Origin: Fusibacter_C sp942493125
GTDB lineage: Bacteria > Bacillota > Clostridia > Peptostreptococcales > Acidaminobacteraceae
Direction of reading: 5' to 3'
Assembly: GCA_942493125.1 (NCBI GenBank)
Contig: OW818667.1
Coordinates: 806,001 to 870,000 of the forward strand
Length of the DNA stretch: 64,000 nucleotides
Each line of letters begins with the position of its first letter. The first letter of the stretch is position 1. The notes under the pieces were generated by a model, which searched no databases, had not been told where the DNA came from, and saw only the letters and a program-made list of their open reading frames with translations. Of the stretch, positions 60,468-64,000 are shown in pieces. Both the position numbers and the translations under genes were made by a program.

Positions 60468-60665
60468 TCCTCCTAATCAAGTAAAGTATCAATTTGATTG
60501 TGTCGTTTCATTACATTCGGAATTACTCATTTGTGTGACTATGGGCCACTGCCCAACAATCCGTCCCAAGAATCCATCTATAAAAAACCACGTGGGTTTG
60601 TTATATTCATATAATACCCGCTGGTACTTAAAATAAACAATTTTTATGAAGTCGGAGGTGTCAAA
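60468..60665 (+). other. Upstream region of the PilZ gene
   Basis: With the preceding bases this makes a gap of about 320 bp between stop and start. It contains a -10-like TATAAT at 60610-60615 without a clear -35, and short hairpins (GGGCCACTGCCC; GGGT-TTATAT with ATATAA-ACCC). No c-di-GMP riboswitch consensus was recognised. Confidence 0.4.
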
Positions 60666-61772
60666 ATGGAGCTGGAAAAATACTTATTACCTTCACACTC
60701 TGTTGAAATCACAGTTACTATACGTGATGAAAACAATCGCATCAACAATCTCATACTTAGGTCCATCATCGAAAAAGGCTTAGTTGACAACGTGTTCAGA
60801 ATCATCGCTCCAATCTATCATGGCAAAGTATATAATTTTCATGTGGATGAAGTCATTTCAATTTCATTTTCAGTTTCTGAATCAACAAACAAAGACCTAT
60901 ATTCTGTCAACTGTAAAATCATCGACCGACAAGTTTTAAATAGCCTCTCTTTATTAACTTTACAAGTCATAAGCAAACCTTCAAAGGTGCAAAGAAGACA
61001 AGCCTTTAGAGTAAATATTTATAACACTTACCCATTTAAACTACGCGAAAATATCTACGAACTCTATACTAAAGACATCAGCTCTACAGGCATGCTTGCA
61101 CTTAGTACAACCCATGTGCCAACTGGCACAGTCTTCGAAATCCTTTTTGATGCCAACATAAAACCAAAGGATTCCCTAGATTCAGAGTTTTCAGAAGCTA
61201 AAGTTTTCAAGGTTAGGTGTAAAGTCATCGACAGCATGCCTCAAGTAGAAATCAGACGCTATTTAAACCGTATACAATTTGAAGGCTTATCGGAAGTAGA
61301 ATCCAAGTTTTTGATTCAATACCTTTATGCTAAACAGACTGAAATATTGCACTTAGACCCAAATGCCAGCGAAAAAATCAGCGCTTTTTTTGAACAAGAA
61401 GAAGCCTATCATCCAGATAGAAATTCGAAAGAATTTATGCGTATCCAAGTCATTGGGCTTATCAGCTTAGTTACTACTTTTATTGCCGTTGTTATGCTGA
61501 TGTTCTCAAGGCCGAAAAAAATGTATGTTTTAGACTATTTTTTCGACTTTTATAGACCACAGTTCTGGGATCGGGACTATTTATTTGGCGCTTTCATTCT
61601 AGCAAGTGTCGTTATCATGATCAACCTTGTCGGTCTGTTTTTAAATGTGCTTGAAATCAAAAAAAACAACAACACCATTCATTGGATGTTGTTGATCACA
61701 TTGGTTTTCTGTATCGCTATCGTTATAACGACGCTGAGAATTTCAAATATTAACGGGTTGTTTTTTTGGTAA
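60666..61772 (+). CDS. PilZ domain (c-di-GMP-binding) membrane protein
   Basis: 368 residues. Residues about 1-110 resemble the YcgR-type N-terminal domain. The PilZ domain (about 113-230) has both c-di-GMP-binding motifs: RRQAFR at about 116-121 and DISSTGM at about 139-145. Three hydrophobic segments follow near the end (VIGLISLVTTFIAVVMLMFS; FGAFILASVVIMINLVGLFL; WMLLITLVFCIAIVITTLRI), unusual for YcgR, which is soluble. It may pass a c-di-GMP signal at the membrane. GGAGGT precedes the ATG. Convergent with the radical SAM gene, 15 bases apart, without a visible terminator. Confidence 0.83.
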   Translation: MELEKYLLPSHSVEITVTIRDENNRINNLILRSIIEKGLVDNVFRIIAPIYHGKVYNFHVDEVISISFSVSESTNKDLYSVNCKIIDRQVLNSLSLLTLQVISKPSKVQRRQAFRVNIYNTYPFKLRENIYELYTKDISSTGMLALSTTHVPTGTVFEILFDANIKPKDSLDSEFSEAKVFKVRCKVIDSMPQVEIRRYLNRIQFEGLSEVESKFLIQYLYAKQTEILHLDPNASEKISAFFEQEEAYHPDRNSKEFMRIQVIGLISLVTTFIAVVMLMFSRPKKMYVLDYFFDFYRPQFWDRDYLFGAFILASVVIMINLVGLFLNVLEIKKNNNTIHWMLLITLVFCIAIVITTLRISNINGLFFW

Positions 61773-61787
61773 CTTCTATTTGACGAT

Positions 61788-62720
61788 TTAATCTTCATGT
61801 TCAAATCTTTGGCCTTGTACGCTGTTCCTAGCTACAAGGCTTTTATTTATGCCATTGATCACGGATCTTTTATTGAGAACCCATCTCGGAGCTATAAGCA
61901 TCGAGCGTTCACCGTCACCAGTCAGTCGATGAACGACCGTTTCAGGATTCAAATGCTCAAGGGCATCACAAACCCAATCGATATATTCAGACTCGGATAG
62001 CATGTGAAATGGATTTTGATGATACATCGTTTCAAGCTCAGTATCCTTTAAAATATTGAGCATGTGAAACTTGACGCCAAAGACACCAAGTTTGCCAATC
62101 GCTGTAACAGAAGCGATAAAATCCTCTTTCGATTCTCCTGGAAGGCCAGCAATCAAATGAACGACGATTGGTATATTCCCATCCTTAAGCAACTGAAATG
62201 CAGCTATAAAATCATTGAAATCGTAGTGTCTTCTAAGCCATCCTGCACGGTCGTCATGAATCGTCTGGAGTCCAAGTTCAACCCACATGACATTAAAACG
62301 TTTGAACAATTCGATATGTTCTTGTCTGATGCAATCGGGTCTCGTAGCAACCGCAAGACCCTTAACCCCATCATTGTCAAGCGCTTCTGAATATAACTGT
62401 TCCAGTGCTTCAACGGACTTGTAGGTGTTCGTATAGTTTTGAAAGTAACCGATATAGGCATTAGATGCCCATTTTGCAGATAAAAGTTGTTTTTGACTAT
62501 CAATTTGTTCGCGAATGCTTGCACCTTGATTCTTTTTACCTTGAGTCATAACCCCTGCGAACTCACCTGAGCCACTTTCACTGCAAAAAATACACCCTTG
62601 AGCGGACAAAGTCCCATCGCGATTCGGACAAGTGAAGCCGCCATCCAGTGAAAGTTTTACCAGCTTCTCGCCATATACTTTCATAAAATATTCACTTAGT
62701 CCATAATAACGCCCAGACAT
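61788..62720 (-). CDS. TIGR01212-family radical SAM protein (YtqA-like)
   Basis: 310 residues. The opening GLSEYFMKVYGEKLVKLSLD and the cluster segment CPNRDGTLSAQGCIFC at about 31-46 are characteristic: the three cysteines are spaced wider than the usual CxxxCxxC. Later motifs include VKGLAVATRPDCI and WVELGLQTIHD, as in Elp3-like enzymes. The substrate is unknown; a tRNA-related role has been considered for the family. It starts 5 bases after the hydF stop, so it is in the hydG-hydF transcript. Confidence 0.9.
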   Translation of the reverse strand: MSGRYYGLSEYFMKVYGEKLVKLSLDGGFTCPNRDGTLSAQGCIFCSESGSGEFAGVMTQGKKNQGASIREQIDSQKQLLSAKWASNAYIGYFQNYTNTYKSVEALEQLYSEALDNDGVKGLAVATRPDCIRQEHIELFKRFNVMWVELGLQTIHDDRAGWLRRHYDFNDFIAAFQLLKDGNIPIVVHLIAGLPGESKEDFIASVTAIGKLGVFGVKFHMLNILKDTELETMYHQNPFHMLSESEYIDWVCDALEHLNPETVVHRLTGDGERSMLIAPRWVLNKRSVINGINKSLVARNSVQGQRFEHED

Positions 62721-62724
62721 CGGG

Positions 62725-63921
62725 TCACATCCTATCTTTTAGTATTTCTATACTTCTATCTAAGATTCCTGAGAAATATGCAAGTGTCAAACCGTAGTTC
62801 GTCATTGGGACTTCCTGCGTCTCCGCTTGATCAATGCGATAAATCATCGATTTTCGGTTGACCATGCATGCGCCACAGTGGATAATCAAATCGTATTTGT
62901 CCAAATCCACAGGAAAATCGTGGCCCATCGCATATTCGATCACAATGTCAGGATTGATTTTTGTATGAATCAACTTTGGTATTTTGACGCGGCCAATATC
63001 TTCATGTGAATGATTATGCGTACAATTTTCTGCGATTAAGATGCGCGAGGATGCTTTCAGGGTTTTAAACGTCTCAAGACCCTCTAACAATTTGGCGATA
63101 TCGCCCTTTTGTCTTGAAAACAGAATTGAAAAACCCGTAAGAGGGATCTCTTTAGGCACTATTTTGGAAACTTCAGCAAACGCCTGTGAATCCGTGATGA
63201 CCAAATCGACATGACTCAGTTCCTCAAGCGTTTCAGCGAGCTCTGTATCTCGAACGACATGACATTTGATGCCATGATCGAGACAATCTCTGATAATCTG
63301 TACTTGAGGTAAGATAATGCGACCCTTTGGCGCTTCTGAATCGATCGGAACCACGAGGACAACTGTGCTGCCATAAGGTAGCAAATCTCCGACAAGTGGC
63401 TCTTCTTCTTCAAGTACTGCGAGCCTGTCTTGGAGCAATGCATTGACTTTGTGGATATCAGATAAGTTCTGAGCCGTTATAAACACCTTTTCATAATCGA
63501 TACTTTCCGCTAAGGCACGCGTCTCTTCCGACATAAGATCATCTTTGTTGACGATGAGCATGTAAGGTATGTTAAAACGCTTAAAAACGTCCTGCATGGC
63601 ACGAAAGGCTTCTAAGTCAGGTTTTGTACCATCTAAGACATAAAGGGCAAAATCCGTACGCTGGAGCATCTGCTTCGTCTTATCTACTCGAAGGCTGCCG
63701 AGGATGCCTTCGTCATCTAGTCCAGCGGTGTCAATCCATACGACTGGACCAAATGGGATGAGTTCCATCGCTTTGAAAACGGGATCCGTCGTCGTGCCTT
63801 CAAACTCTGAGACAACGGCGATATCTTGGCCGATGATTGCATTAAACAATGACGATTTTCCAGCGTTTCTGTTGCCGTATATGCCAATGTGTACACGGTT
63901 CGAATTGGGTGTTTTATTCAT
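62725..63921 (-). CDS. hydF: [FeFe]-hydrogenase maturation GTPase HydF
   Basis: 398 residues. The N-terminal GTPase domain has GNRNAGKSSLFNA (G1, about 16-28), DTAGLDDEG (G3) and VNKDDL (G4). The C-terminal cluster-binding domain has NCTHNHSHED (about 301-310) and HCGACMVNR (about 350-358), giving the cysteine and histidine ligands of its [4Fe-4S] cluster. HydF is the scaffold on which HydE and HydG build the diiron subcluster before insertion into HydA. GGAGT precedes the ATG. Direct evidence for hydrogen metabolism in this organism. Confidence 0.96.
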   Translation of the reverse strand: MNKTPNSNRVHIGIYGNRNAGKSSLFNAIIGQDIAVVSEFEGTTTDPVFKAMELIPFGPVVWIDTAGLDDEGILGSLRVDKTKQMLQRTDFALYVLDGTKPDLEAFRAMQDVFKRFNIPYMLIVNKDDLMSEETRALAESIDYEKVFITAQNLSDIHKVNALLQDRLAVLEEEEPLVGDLLPYGSTVVLVVPIDSEAPKGRIILPQVQIIRDCLDHGIKCHVVRDTELAETLEELSHVDLVITDSQAFAEVSKIVPKEIPLTGFSILFSRQKGDIAKLLEGLETFKTLKASSRILIAENCTHNHSHEDIGRVKIPKLIHTKINPDIVIEYAMGHDFPVDLDKYDLIIHCGACMVNRKSMIYRIDQAETQEVPMTNYGLTLAYFSGILDRSIEILKDRM

Positions 63922-63930
63922 AAGTCACTC

Positions 63931-64000
63931 CTACAGGAAAATGTCGCGGTCGCCGTTGGTCAAATCTTGAAGACCCTTTACTACGACTGTTTTTGTTTTG
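63931..64000 (-). CDS. hydG: Probable HydG, C-terminal end only
   Basis: The last 22 codons before TAG at 63931 read VVVKGLQDLTNGDRDIFL at the end. The final GDRD plus aromatic/aliphatic pattern matches the C-terminus of the tyrosine lyase HydG, which makes CO and cyanide ligands for the hydrogenase. The gene ends 10 bases before hydF. The call depends on a very short segment and on the neighbour. Confidence 0.6.
   Translation of the reverse strand, partial: KTKTVVVKGLQDLTNGDRDIFL

Noticed and set aside
60468..60660. c-di-GMP riboswitch before the PilZ gene
   Set aside because: The conserved GEMM tetraloop and receptor segments are not present.

Overview
The window is a compact, AT-rich bacterial chromosome segment without rRNA, tRNA, insertion-sequence, phage or CRISPR features. 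Gene content and signals point to an anaerobic Firmicute of the class Clostridia. These include T-box leaders before pheS, thrS and valS, an L20-type leader before infC-rpmI-rplT, strong AGGAGG ribosome binding sites, [FeFe]-hydrogenase maturation genes (hydG end, hydF), and the families DUF4364, DUF6873, UPF0316 and YhaO/YhaN. A Fusibacter-like relative is a guess from gene style only. About three quarters of the genes are on the minus strand, so this is probably one arm of a replichore with minus as the leading strand. A PilZ protein and a sigma-28-like promoter suggest a motile, c-di-GMP-using cell.

Layout. 1-5.7 kb: 5' end of mutS2, zapA, cvfB, a cold-shock gene with its promoter and long leader, a YkpA-type ABC-F ATPase and a MATE exporter. 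5.7-12.4 kb: pheT and pheS behind a Phe T-box, a SpoU methyltransferase, and the TrkA/TrkH potassium pair. 12.5-17.4 kb: pta, the rplT-rpmI-infC operon with its attenuator leader, and thrS with a Thr T-box. 17.4-22.6 kb: a tight six-gene minus operon (M20 amidohydrolase, CPBP protease, SAM methyltransferase, Hsp33, DUF6873, DUF445). 22.8-28.5 kb: asd, hpt, a Gate-type membrane protein, a 44-residue membrane peptide, DUF4364 and a secreted papain-like protease. 28.6-35.7 kb: folC and valS (Val T-box), a small membrane protein, pepT and a class IV aminotransferase. 35.7-44.2 kb: a three-part ABC system with an exported CARDB-type protein, then yhaO-yhaN and a 90-residue membrane protein. 44.4-46.8 kb: a kinase-like/PKD membrane protein and a TtcA-like enzyme. 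47.2-54.4 kb: the most unusual locus. 54.5-64 kb: a gene behind a sigma-28-like promoter, YihY, hflK-hflC, a DAHP synthase, UPF0316, a NUDIX CoA pyrophosphatase, a PilZ membrane protein, a TIGR01212 radical SAM protein, hydF and the hydG end.

The best candidate for an undescribed system is the minus operon 54433-47241. It encodes a 1633-residue protein joining an HD phosphohydrolase domain, a long helical-repeat region, a NadD-like nucleotidylyltransferase, an acetyltransferase-like segment and a phosphoribosyltransferase-like domain. It is co-transcribed with a lactate/malate-dehydrogenase-like protein and a flavodoxin-fold reductase. The combination suggests nucleotide or nicotinamide-cofactor synthesis, repair or sensing linked to redox, but the substrate cannot be read from sequence.

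Regulation is unusually readable. Several sigma-A promoters with 16-18 bp spacing, three T-boxes with assignable specifier codons (UUC, ACU, GUC), an AUU start for infC, and palindromes over the pta and ABC-F promoters can all be located. Start codons were moved from the longest reading frame wherever the ribosome binding site lies inside it. All functional calls rest on recognition of motifs by eye, without database searches.
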